This document shows, one piece after another, positions 1 to 6,177 of a DNA stretch of 6,721 bases (the stretch's first letter is position 1; the number at the start of each line of letters is the position of its first letter). The DNA lies in assembly GCA_913009765.1 (NCBI GenBank), contig CAJVYT010000241.1, forward strand, positions 1-6,721, in the 5' to 3' direction. This stretch comes from an uncultured candidate division Zixibacteria bacterium (GTDB taxonomy: Bacteria > Zixibacteria > MSB-5A5 > GN15 > FEB-12). The translations under genes were made by a program, and so were the position numbers. The notes beneath the pieces were generated by a model. That model saw only the letters and a program-made list of their open reading frames with translations. It searched no databases and had not been told where the DNA came from.

Positions 1-375
1 ATCGGCAACATGCCTCAGACTGTCTTCAATAAGCAGTAAAGAATCAACATAGCTTTTTATATAAGCTGTCATATTTCCCAAATCTTCCGCTTTGTTTTTG
101 TAAGACTCAATAAACATTTTAAGCGAATCATTGGTCAGGTTATGTTCCTCAAGCAGTGAATCCCGAAAACAAATATACTCATTCGGCTCATTACGGTGTT
201 TCATCGACCCTACCCATGCCTGTGCGGTGATAAGAGCATACCGTTTTTCATCGGCTTTCTCTTTGGCTGACTGCATATTTTGGTAATATGAGTTTCCGAA
301 ATACAATATTGCGATAAGTAAAAACGGTGCTATTCTTTTGAGCCAAATCAAAATAATTCCAACTTTCTGTTGCAT
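1..375 (-). CDS. Membrane-anchored protein of unknown function, C-terminus off the left edge
   Basis: An open frame runs leftward from ATG at 375-373 and stays open to base 1, giving 125 codons with no stop, so the gene is partial only because the window ends. The N-terminus (MQQKVGIILIWLKRIAPFLL...) has a hydrophobic stretch over about residues 5-27, interrupted by K13-R14, which looks like a single membrane anchor or an uncleaved signal. The rest, residues 35-125, is hydrophilic, rich in Lys, Glu, Asp and Ser, and probably helical, so it would face the periplasm. I do not recognise a family. The next in-frame Met (M34) would remove the membrane segment, which favours the start at 375. No clear Shine-Dalgarno sequence is visible. 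The predicted promoter at 396-423 would give a leader of only about a dozen bases. It is divergent from ispG, and nothing in it suggests a link to isoprenoid synthesis. Confidence 0.75.
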   Translation of the reverse strand, partial: MQQKVGIILIWLKRIAPFLLIAILYFGNSYYQNMQSAKEKADEKRYALITAQAWVGSMKHRNEPNEYICFRDSLLEEHNLTNDSLKMFIESYKNKAEDLGNMTAYIKSYVDSLLLIEDSLRHVAD

Positions 376-395
376 TAATGCGTAAAACCGAATAA

Positions 396-423
396 ACTAT
401 ATCACTTTTTGGTCATTGGTCAA
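396..423 (-). promoter_or_regulatory. Predicted sigma70-type promoter for the leftward gene
   Basis: Read on the minus strand, TTGACC (418-423) and TATAGT (396-401) are separated by 16 bases. Each hexamer matches the consensus at five of six positions. Transcription would start near 389-390 and reach the ATG at 375 after a very short leader. The -35 box overlaps a tandem TTGGTCA repeat (409-422), a possible operator. Prediction rests on sequence pattern only. Confidence 0.5.
409..422. repeat. Perfect 7-bp tandem repeat TTGGTCA x2 in the divergent promoter region
   Basis: TTGGTCA occurs twice back to back between the leftward gene and ispG. It overlaps the -35 element of the predicted leftward promoter and lies 25-38 bases upstream of the ispG start codon. 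It could be a binding site for a regulator acting on both genes, but a 14-base repeat can also arise by chance. A TTGGTC copy could serve as an ispG -35, yet no convincing -10 lies at the right distance. Confidence 0.4.
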
Positions 424-446
424 AGTAATAATTTAGGTTAAATTAT

Positions 447-1541
447 ATGAATTTAGAATACCCTGTCAAACGTCGTAAAAGCCGTACAGTAAAAATTGGT
501 GATGTTTTAATCGGAGGCGGATTTCCGATTGCCGTCCAGTCAATGACTACTGCCGACACCCGTGATGCCGAAACTGCAGCCTTGCAGATAAATGCTCTCT
601 ATGATTCAGGCTGTGATATTGTCAGAATTTCGGTGTTAAACCATGATGCCGGCGATAATCTGAAAAAAATCCGTCAACTTGTCGACCCATCCCGTCCGAT
701 TGTGGCAGATATTCATTTTCAATACAAACTTGCCCTAAAGGCTATTGAAGCAGGTTTTGACAAAATTCGTATTAATCCGGGAAACATTGGGGCTGAGTGG
801 AAAGTTCGCGAAGTAACCACTGCTGCCAAAGATAAAGGTATCCCGATTCGTATAGGGGTCAACTCCGGGTCACTTCCTGAAGACATATTAAAAAAATACG
901 GACATGATTCTCCTGACGCATTTGCCGAAACAGCTATGCGTGAGATTGCTGTGTTGGAATCTTTAAATTTTGAAGATATTGTTATCTCGGTAAAATCGAC
1001 AAATACACAAACCGCTTTTTGGGCATACCAAATGGTTGCACAGAGGTGTGACTATCCCCTGCATTTGGGAATCACCGAGGCAGGTACGCTTGAGACAGGT
1101 ACGATAAAATCATCGGTAGGTATCGGTGCAATGCTTATGACAGGTATTGGTGATACAATTAGAGTCTCGCTCACTGCCGACCCTATCAATGAAGCTCCTG
1201 TTGCTCATAAAATTTTAAAATCATGTAATCTTAAAGAAGACGGTATAGAAGTTATTGCCTGCCCTACCTGCGGACGGTGCCAGATAGATATGATTCCTTT
1301 GGCTGAATCTATTGAAAAAAAGACTGCTCACTTAAAGGCTAATTTAAAGGTTGCCGTTATGGGCTGTGCCGTGAACGGTCCCGGGGAAGCAAAAGCTGCC
1401 GATATAGGTATTGCAGGCGGTGACGGTATGGGGATGCTGATTAAAAAAGGTGAGATTATCGCACGGTTTAAAGAAGAAGAACTTGAAGAAAAACTTCTGT
1501 CTGAAATTGAATCAATGACCGGAGAAAAAATCGACAGATAA
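447..1541 (+). CDS. ispG: 4-hydroxy-3-methylbut-2-en-1-yl diphosphate synthase (IspG/GcpE), short form
   Basis: IspG carries out the penultimate step of the MEP isoprenoid pathway in the cytoplasm: reductive ring opening of 2-C-methyl-D-erythritol 2,4-cyclodiphosphate to HMBPP, using a [4Fe-4S] cluster and electrons from flavodoxin or ferredoxin. The 364-residue product has the N-terminal TIM-barrel (VQSMTT near residue 31, then VADIHF and RINPGNIG) and the C-terminal cluster domain. The cluster ligands are visible as C272 and C275 in CPTCGRC and C307 in MGCAVNGPGEA, with E314 in the position of the fourth ligand. All are shifted by two from E. coli C270/C273/C305/E312. The length is that of the two-domain form, without the large inserted domain of the plant, chlamydial and Bacteroidota type. 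The start is supported by TAGG-like bases about 9 nt upstream and family-typical N-terminal length. It appears monocistronic: 79 bases and a predicted promoter separate it from the next gene. Confidence 0.97.
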   Translation: MNLEYPVKRRKSRTVKIGDVLIGGGFPIAVQSMTTADTRDAETAALQINALYDSGCDIVRISVLNHDAGDNLKKIRQLVDPSRPIVADIHFQYKLALKAIEAGFDKIRINPGNIGAEWKVREVTTAAKDKGIPIRIGVNSGSLPEDILKKYGHDSPDAFAETAMREIAVLESLNFEDIVISVKSTNTQTAFWAYQMVAQRCDYPLHLGITEAGTLETGTIKSSVGIGAMLMTGIGDTIRVSLTADPINEAPVAHKILKSCNLKEDGIEVIACPTCGRCQIDMIPLAESIEKKTAHLKANLKVAVMGCAVNGPGEAKAADIGIAGGDGMGMLIKKGEIIARFKEEELEEKLLSEIESMTGEKIDR

Positions 1542-1556
1542 ATTATTCTGTTCTTC

Positions 1557-1585
1557 TTTACATCTGCTTCTCAAACAGCTATTAT
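1557..1585 (+). promoter_or_regulatory. Predicted sigma70-type promoter for the omptin-like gene pair
   Basis: TTTACA (1557-1562) and TATTAT (1580-1585) are separated by 17 bases, and each matches the consensus at five of six positions. Transcription would begin near 1592, leaving a leader of about 29 bases that contains the GAGGG ribosome site at 1612-1616. No hairpin terminator is visible between the ispG stop and this promoter, so read-through from ispG remains possible. Confidence 0.5.
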
Positions 1586-1620
1586 TTAAAAGATGAAAAA
1601 ACGATATTCTCGAGGGATTT

Positions 1621-2646
1621 ATGTCTTTTAAAAATTTTGCACTCACTGTTCTTTGTGTTCTAATTTTTTCAACAAACTCACAAGCTGCTGTACAATTCAC
1701 TTTTTCTCCTGAATTAGGTGTCATGGGAGGAACTACTGAATATGAATTAGATGTTATATTTAATGATACAACCAATAGTGGTATTGGTGTAAAACGCCGA
1801 ATAACCTCTCTATTAGAATTTCCACTTGATGTAACAATTGGCGGAATATCAGGAGAAATACACCCTATGGAAGACCAAACGAGATGGTCTATCGGGTTAA
1901 AATTTCTCACAAATCTAAACAACCCAAGTGAAAAAATGATTGACACAGACTGGGATGAGATGAAAACAATTTTTCCATATACAAAATGGAGTGAAACTAA
2001 TTCAAATGCCGAAATAGATTTGACTATATTAGATGCGGAATTTCGGTTTCGAATAGTTCAAAAAAAATCTATGGATATTTCGATTTTGGCAGGCGGTCGG
2101 TACCAAAGAATCTATCAAGAAGCTATTGGTCTTGACGGTTGGCAGCGAAAATTTAATGTAGATTCAAATTTATATGATCCTTCTTTTGATTTTTCCTATT
2201 TCCAAGATACTGTCGTTGGAACGTATGAGATAAAACTAAAACAATTTAAAGTCGGAATACAAAGTGAAATATATTTATCGAGTCTTTTTACCTCACAATT
2301 AAAAATTGCATTTGCTCCTGTTTTTTTTGATGATAAAGATGACCATGTATTGAGAAATAAACTAAGTACAGCCAGTGGTGACGGTAAAGGAATTATCACC
2401 GGATTTAATCTCCGATATCATAATTCTTATGGTATACTTTCATATGTTCAATTAAATGCGACATATAATTATCTTACCGCCAACAGCAGTCAAACTCAAT
2501 GGTGGTATGACGATGAAGTTCATACTGACCCAAATAGTCAAGAAGTTATTATTGATATTGAAAAAAATACCATTATCTCAGGCATCCCGCATACTATTAG
2601 AAGCACACAATATGGAGTAAGTGTGCAATTCGGATTTGAGCTCTAA
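1621..2646 (+). CDS. Omptin-like outer-membrane aspartyl protease, first tandem copy
   Basis: A 341-residue exported protein whose signal peptide probably ends at ...STNSQA (residue 22). The mature part alternates polar and hydrophobic residues, as expected of an outer-membrane beta-barrel, and its length is close to the 10-stranded omptins (OmpT, Pla; about 297 mature residues). Recalled OmpT motifs line up: KMIDTDWDE (D108, D110) with OmpT NMVDQDWMD (catalytic D83, D85); DDKDDH (D240, H242) with OmpT DNDEH (D210, H212); GGTTE (E40) with GKTKE (S1-pocket E27); and D238 with D208. If the match holds, it is an outer-surface endopeptidase cutting next to basic residues. The LPS-binding Arg/Tyr/Glu set of OmpT is not clearly conserved. 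The start is supported by GAGGG four bases upstream. It ends directly before the second copy. An alternative is a related omptin-like barrel family without protease activity. The barrel and export call is firm; the protease call is inferred from motifs. Confidence 0.75.
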   Translation: MSFKNFALTVLCVLIFSTNSQAAVQFTFSPELGVMGGTTEYELDVIFNDTTNSGIGVKRRITSLLEFPLDVTIGGISGEIHPMEDQTRWSIGLKFLTNLNNPSEKMIDTDWDEMKTIFPYTKWSETNSNAEIDLTILDAEFRFRIVQKKSMDISILAGGRYQRIYQEAIGLDGWQRKFNVDSNLYDPSFDFSYFQDTVVGTYEIKLKQFKVGIQSEIYLSSLFTSQLKIAFAPVFFDDKDDHVLRNKLSTASGDGKGIITGFNLRYHNSYGILSYVQLNATYNYLTANSSQTQWWYDDEVHTDPNSQEVIIDIEKNTIISGIPHTIRSTQYGVSVQFGFEL

Positions 2647-2670
2647 ATGAAAAAATTCTATGAGGGAAAT

Positions 2671-3708
2671 ATGAAGCTAAAAAAAATTACATTCATGATT
2701 TTATTCATCTTAGTCTGTTTTACAAATACACAGGCATCACTACAATTCACTCTCACCCCTGAAGTAGGTTTAATAGATGGTTACACAGAATATGAAATGG
2801 ACTATTATTTCAAGTTCTTAAATTATATAACAGGAGAACCAGTACCAACAGTTTGGAGAATCAATTCACTCTTAGAATTCCCCCTCGACGCATCAATAGG
2901 AGGCATTTCAGGAAAGTTACAATCGGATTATGATCCAAATCGATGGAGTGTGTATCTGAAATATCTTACAACTTTTACAGACCCAAGTGATAAAATGCAA
3001 GACTCCGACGGGGAAGGATTCTCAACCTTGTTTCCCTATACTCAAATTAGTTATACCGAATCTGATGCGAAAATGAATTTGGATATTTTTGAAGCTGGTT
3101 TTCAATATCGATTTATGAATAAAAAACAATTTGATGTATCTTTTACTTTTGAATTTAGATACCAACAAATATATCAAGAACTAATCGGTTATGATGGCTG
3201 GTATCGTCCTTTTGACACTGCTCAATTAGAATATTTTGATTCAACAAAAGCTATTTCGGGTGCCGCAGATACTGTTGGTATATCCTATAAATTACAAATG
3301 GAACAAATTGCATTTGGGTTCCAAAGTAATATTTTTATAACTGCTAAGTTTACAATTCAAATTAAGTCAGCATTTGCCCCTATTGTTTATAATGATACCG
3401 ATGACCATAAATTAAGATTCAAGCGAAGTACATCAAATGGATTTGGAATGGGGTTTAAAGGTGGGTTTAATATTCGATATGAATTACCTTATTTGCATCT
3501 ATCCTTTATACAGCTGAGTTCTTCTCTTAATACTTACTCTGCTAAAAACACCCAAGCACAAATTTGGTATGAACATGAAACAGGTATTGACCCTGAGACA
3601 CAAAGGTCTATTATACTTGTTCCCGAAGGCACTGCTATAGGAAACATCCCTCATGATATTAGAGGAAAATCATATACAATAAATATTGAATTAGGAATAC
3701 AATTTTAA
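2671..3708 (+). CDS. Omptin-like outer-membrane aspartyl protease, second tandem copy
   Basis: A paralogue of the preceding gene; for example, both share SLLEFPLD, IGGISG, FPYT, RIYQE/QIYQE and FAP motifs in the same order. I start it at 2671, not at the upstream ATG 2647. GAGGG lies four bases before 2671, exactly as in copy one, and this start gives a signal peptide ending NTQA at residue 22, matching copy one in length. The product is 345 residues and ends in phenylalanine (GIQF), a classic signal for BAM-dependent barrel insertion. Putative omptin residues are present: E40 (GYTE), D111 and D113 (KMQDSDG), D242, D244 and H246 (NDTDDH). The Trp following the second Asp in OmpT and in copy one is Gly here, so activity or specificity may differ. 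It starts 24 bases after the copy-one stop and overlaps the ATL gene by one base, so the three probably form one transcript. Confidence 0.72.
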   Translation: MKLKKITFMILFILVCFTNTQASLQFTLTPEVGLIDGYTEYEMDYYFKFLNYITGEPVPTVWRINSLLEFPLDASIGGISGKLQSDYDPNRWSVYLKYLTTFTDPSDKMQDSDGEGFSTLFPYTQISYTESDAKMNLDIFEAGFQYRFMNKKQFDVSFTFEFRYQQIYQELIGYDGWYRPFDTAQLEYFDSTKAISGAADTVGISYKLQMEQIAFGFQSNIFITAKFTIQIKSAFAPIVYNDTDDHKLRFKRSTSNGFGMGFKGGFNIRYELPYLHLSFIQLSSSLNTYSAKNTQAQIWYEHETGIDPETQRSIILVPEGTAIGNIPHDIRGKSYTINIELGIQF

Positions 3709-4016
3709 TGGCAACTGAGTTTACCGAAACGGTCATTGCTTTGCTCAAAAAAATCCCAATGGGTAAAGTCGCCACCTACGGACAGATTGCGGCTCTTGCC
3801 GGGTCACCAAGAGCTGCACGACAGGTTGTACGGATTCTGCACTCATCCTCTAAAAAATATAACCTCCCTTGGCATCGGGTTATCAATTCTCAGGGAAAAA
3901 TATCACTTAAGCCAAACCAAGGATATGAGATTCAAAAAGCTCTTTTGGTCAAAGAAAAGGTAAAATTTTCCCTTTCAGAGCAAATTAATTTAAACAAGTA
4001 TCAATGGACAGGATAG
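3708..4016 (+). CDS. Alkyltransferase-like (ATL) DNA-lesion-binding protein, MGMT family
   Basis: A 102-residue protein corresponding to the C-terminal DNA-binding domain of O6-alkylguanine-DNA alkyltransferase. The helix-turn-helix segment reads MGKVATYGQIAALAGSPRAA, with R38 at the position of the arginine finger that flips the damaged base. The active-site motif PCHRV is PWHRV here: Trp55 replaces the alkyl-accepting cysteine. This is the hallmark of ATL proteins, which bind O6-alkylguanine without repairing it and hand lesions to nucleotide excision repair. The product is therefore not expected to be a methyltransferase. Its ATG overlaps the TAA of the upstream omptin-like gene (TAATG), and AGGA lies 11 bases before the start, so translation is probably coupled. 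Why a cytoplasmic DNA-damage protein shares a transcript with two surface proteins is unclear. Confidence 0.92.
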   Translation: MATEFTETVIALLKKIPMGKVATYGQIAALAGSPRAARQVVRILHSSSKKYNLPWHRVINSQGKISLKPNQGYEIQKALLVKEKVKFSLSEQINLNKYQWTG

Positions 4017-4089
4017 TTTTTGCCCTCAACTCTTTGTCCGTCATTTAGTTACAATAAAATCATAAATTTAAGTATTTTCATGAATTTTC

Positions 4090-4139
4090 TTGACATTTTT
4101 GAAAAATATGTGACCTTTACACGCCGATAAAGATATAAG
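4090..4139 (+). promoter_or_regulatory. Possible lptC promoter elements
   Basis: The 142-base gap before lptC contains a perfect TTGACA (4090-4095), but the best -10 behind it (TTTACA, 4116-4121) is 20 bases away. Alternatively, GTGACC (4110-4115) with TATAAG (4134-4139), 18 bases apart, would start transcription near 4146. That placement only fits translation from the ATG at 4159. No terminator hairpin is visible after the ATL gene. Confidence 0.3.
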
Positions 4140-4158
4140 TAATATGAATAGGATTGAA

Positions 4159-4719
4159 ATGAAAAATATGTACAAATATATAATTGTCTTCGCAAGTCTA
4201 ACCATTTTGGGATGTTCCGATACGAGTAATTCAACCCAAGAAATGACTACTGAGTTTGACTCAATCAATCTGCCTGATTCTGAATTGAGAGTTGCTCAAA
4301 TCAAATTCTTTAAAAAAGGTGAGATTACTTCTGAAATTCTAGCTGAAAAAGTTGTCAAATTTGATGCTGAAGATTCCATGCTTGCCTATGTGCTTGATAT
4401 AAAAATGCTGGACTCACTTGGAAATACTACCACCACAATCAAAGGTGATTCGGGAATTATCAAAGAAGTGCAAGGGGCTGTGAAAATATACGGACATGTT
4501 GTTGTTATTACTCATGACTCCACAAAACTTGAAACAGAATATCTCTGGTGGAATTCGTATACAAACCGTATCAAAAGTGACGCATTTGTTCGCATTACCA
4601 AACATGGTGATATTATTTCAGGATGGGGACTTGATGCGGATAATAAATTGAACAGTTTTAAAATCCTGAATCAGGTATCAGGTGAAGTAGCCGACCCTGA
4701 AAAATTAGAGACTAAATAG
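4159..4719 (+). CDS. lptC: LPS export periplasmic protein LptC, lipoprotein form
   Basis: LptC links the inner-membrane LptB2FG extractor to the periplasmic LptA bridge in lipopolysaccharide transport. The 186-residue product has a short signal peptide ending in the lipobox ILGC (Cys19), then a beta-rich domain of the LptC/LptA type: an IKFFKKG strand near residue 48, GDSG near 96, YGHVVV (111-116), LETEYLWW (124-131), SDAFVRI (140-146) and GWGLDAD (155-161), the usual motif order of the family. I start at 4159 because AGGA (4150-4153) sits five bases before it. The upstream ATG at 4144 lacks a ribosome site and would add five residues before the signal. E. coli LptC is anchored by a transmembrane helix; a lipid anchor is a known variant elsewhere. 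lptA and lptB, usual neighbours, do not follow. It appears to be a single-gene unit, with 229 bases of non-coding sequence after it. Confidence 0.85.
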   Translation: MKNMYKYIIVFASLTILGCSDTSNSTQEMTTEFDSINLPDSELRVAQIKFFKKGEITSEILAEKVVKFDAEDSMLAYVLDIKMLDSLGNTTTTIKGDSGIIKEVQGAVKIYGHVVVITHDSTKLETEYLWWNSYTNRIKSDAFVRITKHGDIISGWGLDADNKLNSFKILNQVSGEVADPEKLETK

Positions 4720-4820
4720 AAATCTTACGTACTTTTTAACATATTACATTACTTTTTGATTGTTTGCCGCTCATAATTTTTATTGCTACTTTTAATTACA
4801 TCATCAAGGACACATCGGTC

Positions 4821-4870
4821 TTGACAGGTTAACCTAATTGCATAAAGCTGTCATATAAAGCAGGGTTAAC
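4821..4870. promoter_or_regulatory. Possible control region upstream of comEA: palindrome, inverted repeat and repeated GGTTAAC
   Basis: In the 229-base gap between lptC and the ComEA-like gene, TTGACA (4821-4826) is followed by the perfect 10-bp palindrome AGGTTAACCT (4826-4835). GGTTAAC recurs at 4864-4870, 37 bases downstream of the first copy. TGACAG (4822-4827) and CTGTCA (4848-4853) form a 6-bp inverted repeat around the palindrome. A -10 at normal spacing from the TTGACA is not convincing. The pattern could be an operator with two half-related sites. The rest of the gap is AT-rich, with no coding frame or terminator that I can support. Confidence 0.3.
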
Positions 4871-4948
4871 GTATGTTTATTTAAATAGTTCGTGTAAAAT
4901 TATCTTATCATCAACTTGCATCTTTCTATCAAACAGTTATATTTTTTT

Positions 4949-5317
4949 ATGAATAAATATTTTGATTTCTCTCCAAAACAGATAAAATTTCTTTTATTTT
5001 TAGCAGTAAGTGCATTACTATTAGGCTCTGTTCAGTTCATACGACAATTTACCACCCCAACACAAAACTCGCCAAACTTTGAAGTACATATTGGAGACAA
5101 CGAAACAAAACTAACCGGGATTTTTATACTTGACCCCAACAATGCTCCCGCGGATTCTTTGGAACTTCTTCCTGGTATCGGCAAAGTATTAGCAGATAGA
5201 ATAGTCGTTTTCAGACAGCATACCCGTTTTAATAAAGAGATTGATATTACCGATGTAAAAGGTATCGGTCCAAAACTATATGAAAAAATCAAACCGTATT
5301 TACAGGTAAAACATTGA
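4949..5317 (+). CDS. Membrane-anchored ComEA-like helix-hairpin-helix DNA-binding protein
   Basis: A 122-residue protein. Residues 1-13 are polar, residues 14-31 form one hydrophobic membrane segment, a linker of about 30 residues follows, and residues 62-118 make a ComEA-type double helix-hairpin-helix domain. Both hairpins are plain: LLPGIGKVLADRI (73-85) and VKGIGPKLYEKI (103-114), joined by the FRQHTRFNKEID segment typical of ComEA. In the family this domain binds double-stranded DNA without sequence specificity and pulls it into the periplasm during natural transformation. The anchor would place it outside the inner membrane. I chose ATG 4949; an in-frame TTG at 4916 adds 11 residues, and neither start has a good ribosome site. 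It overlaps the PilM-like gene by four bases, supporting a shared DNA-uptake or pilus role. Because small HhH proteins are diverse, competence is inferred, not shown. Confidence 0.85.
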   Translation: MNKYFDFSPKQIKFLLFLAVSALLLGSVQFIRQFTTPTQNSPNFEVHIGDNETKLTGIFILDPNNAPADSLELLPGIGKVLADRIVVFRQHTRFNKEIDITDVKGIGPKLYEKIKPYLQVKH

Positions 5318-6171
5318 ATAATAACAGTATCACAATCGGTATAGATAACCGTGACGGAACATATTTTGTCGCTCGGGTAGATCAAACCAAAGGACGCCCG
5401 GATATTAAAGCTCTTATACGATTTGATGAGGAACATTTTAACGGACACCATCTACTTGAAGGGAACCGAATTGTTGTTTCTATACCCGACAACCAAATAA
5501 TGATAAAATATGTGCGGCTTCCAAGTTTTGATAATGCCGATTTAAAAGTCAGGTTTGAACTCGAAACAGCCTTAGGAGAAACTCCCGAAAATTATTTATT
5601 TGATATCATACCTACCAAACTTGACAACTACTATTTGGGATTGACAGTTCGCAAAGCACTTACTCATACACTCATTAAACCATTTGTCCAACAAAATGGA
5701 GATATCAATTTTTCAACCGGAGGAACTATGCGTGCGGCGGCTTTAGCTCGCGGATTTTTAACGTATTGTCAACAATCCGGCGGGGAGTTTGGGGCTATTG
5801 TTGATTTTGGAAACCGGACAGCATCAATCGCTTTTTACTACAAACAGCAGATTGTGGATCTGTGTGGATTACCTTTGGAGACAAACTATTTCAACGACAC
5901 TGATGCATATCAAAAAGTCATAATTGAACTCAAGACACTTCTTAATTTTAAACTTGCAGCTTTACAGGAAAATGGTATTTCTATCCCCCTTTCAAAAATA
6001 TTTGTAATTAGCGAATTTCTTGATGAAAAAATGATAGAAACCTTACAAAAAAATCTAAAAATTGAAATAGCTCGCCCGGAAATCCATACCGGATTTATCT
6101 CAGAGCAAAACAAAAACCATGAAATACCTTTAGATAAATATCTGGTCGCTTTGGGGTTGACAGTTATTTAA
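5314..6171 (+). CDS. PilM/ComA-like actin-fold protein, shortened and with a degenerate nucleotide site
   Basis: A 285-residue cytoplasmic protein resembling PilM, which binds ATP and the PilN tail on the inner face of type IV pilus machines. Supporting features: an N-terminal IGIDNRDGTYFVARV strand-turn-strand (8-22, phosphate-1 position), VVSIPDNQIMIKYVRLP (54-70) followed by RFELETALGETPENYLFDI (80-98), both characteristic of PilM, VDFGNRTASIAFY (163-175, phosphate-2 position), and the ending KYLVALGLTV (275-284). PilM is usually about 350 residues. The adenosine-motif glycines expected after the IFVIS strand (229-233) are replaced by EFLDE, so ATP binding may be weak or lost. The start is a TTG within TTGA, overlapping the comEA stop, with CAGGT (5303-5307) six bases upstream; no better ATG exists. 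pilN, pilO and pilQ do not follow, and coaD lies 50 bases downstream. A GspL-type or other actin-fold role is possible. Confidence 0.75.
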   Translation: MNNNSITIGIDNRDGTYFVARVDQTKGRPDIKALIRFDEEHFNGHHLLEGNRIVVSIPDNQIMIKYVRLPSFDNADLKVRFELETALGETPENYLFDIIPTKLDNYYLGLTVRKALTHTLIKPFVQQNGDINFSTGGTMRAAALARGFLTYCQQSGGEFGAIVDFGNRTASIAFYYKQQIVDLCGLPLETNYFNDTDAYQKVIIELKTLLNFKLAALQENGISIPLSKIFVISEFLDEKMIETLQKNLKIEIARPEIHTGFISEQNKNHEIPLDKYLVALGLTVI

Positions 6172-6177
6172 CCTTGA

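Noticed and set aside
1542..1620. Rho-independent terminator after ispG
   Set aside because: No stem followed by a T-tract is visible; CTGTT and AACAG in this gap are too short and far apart.
1512..1946. A 144-residue minus-strand open frame across the ispG end and first omptin-like gene
   Set aside because: It lies antisense to a well-supported signal-peptide barrel gene, has no recognisable motif or ribosome site, and spans the predicted plus-strand promoter.
2647..2670. Upstream ATG for the second omptin-like gene
   Set aside because: It directly abuts the previous stop, lacks spacing for its own ribosome site, and would add eight charged residues before a signal peptide that otherwise matches copy one exactly.
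3708..4016. Active O6-methylguanine-DNA methyltransferase
   Set aside because: The acceptor cysteine in PCHRV is tryptophan (W55), and the N-terminal domain of full-length MGMT is missing.
4049..4268. Two overlapping minus-strand open frames in the gap before lptC
   Set aside because: AT-rich Tyr/Ser/Ile-biased translations without domains; they run antisense into the lptC signal peptide.
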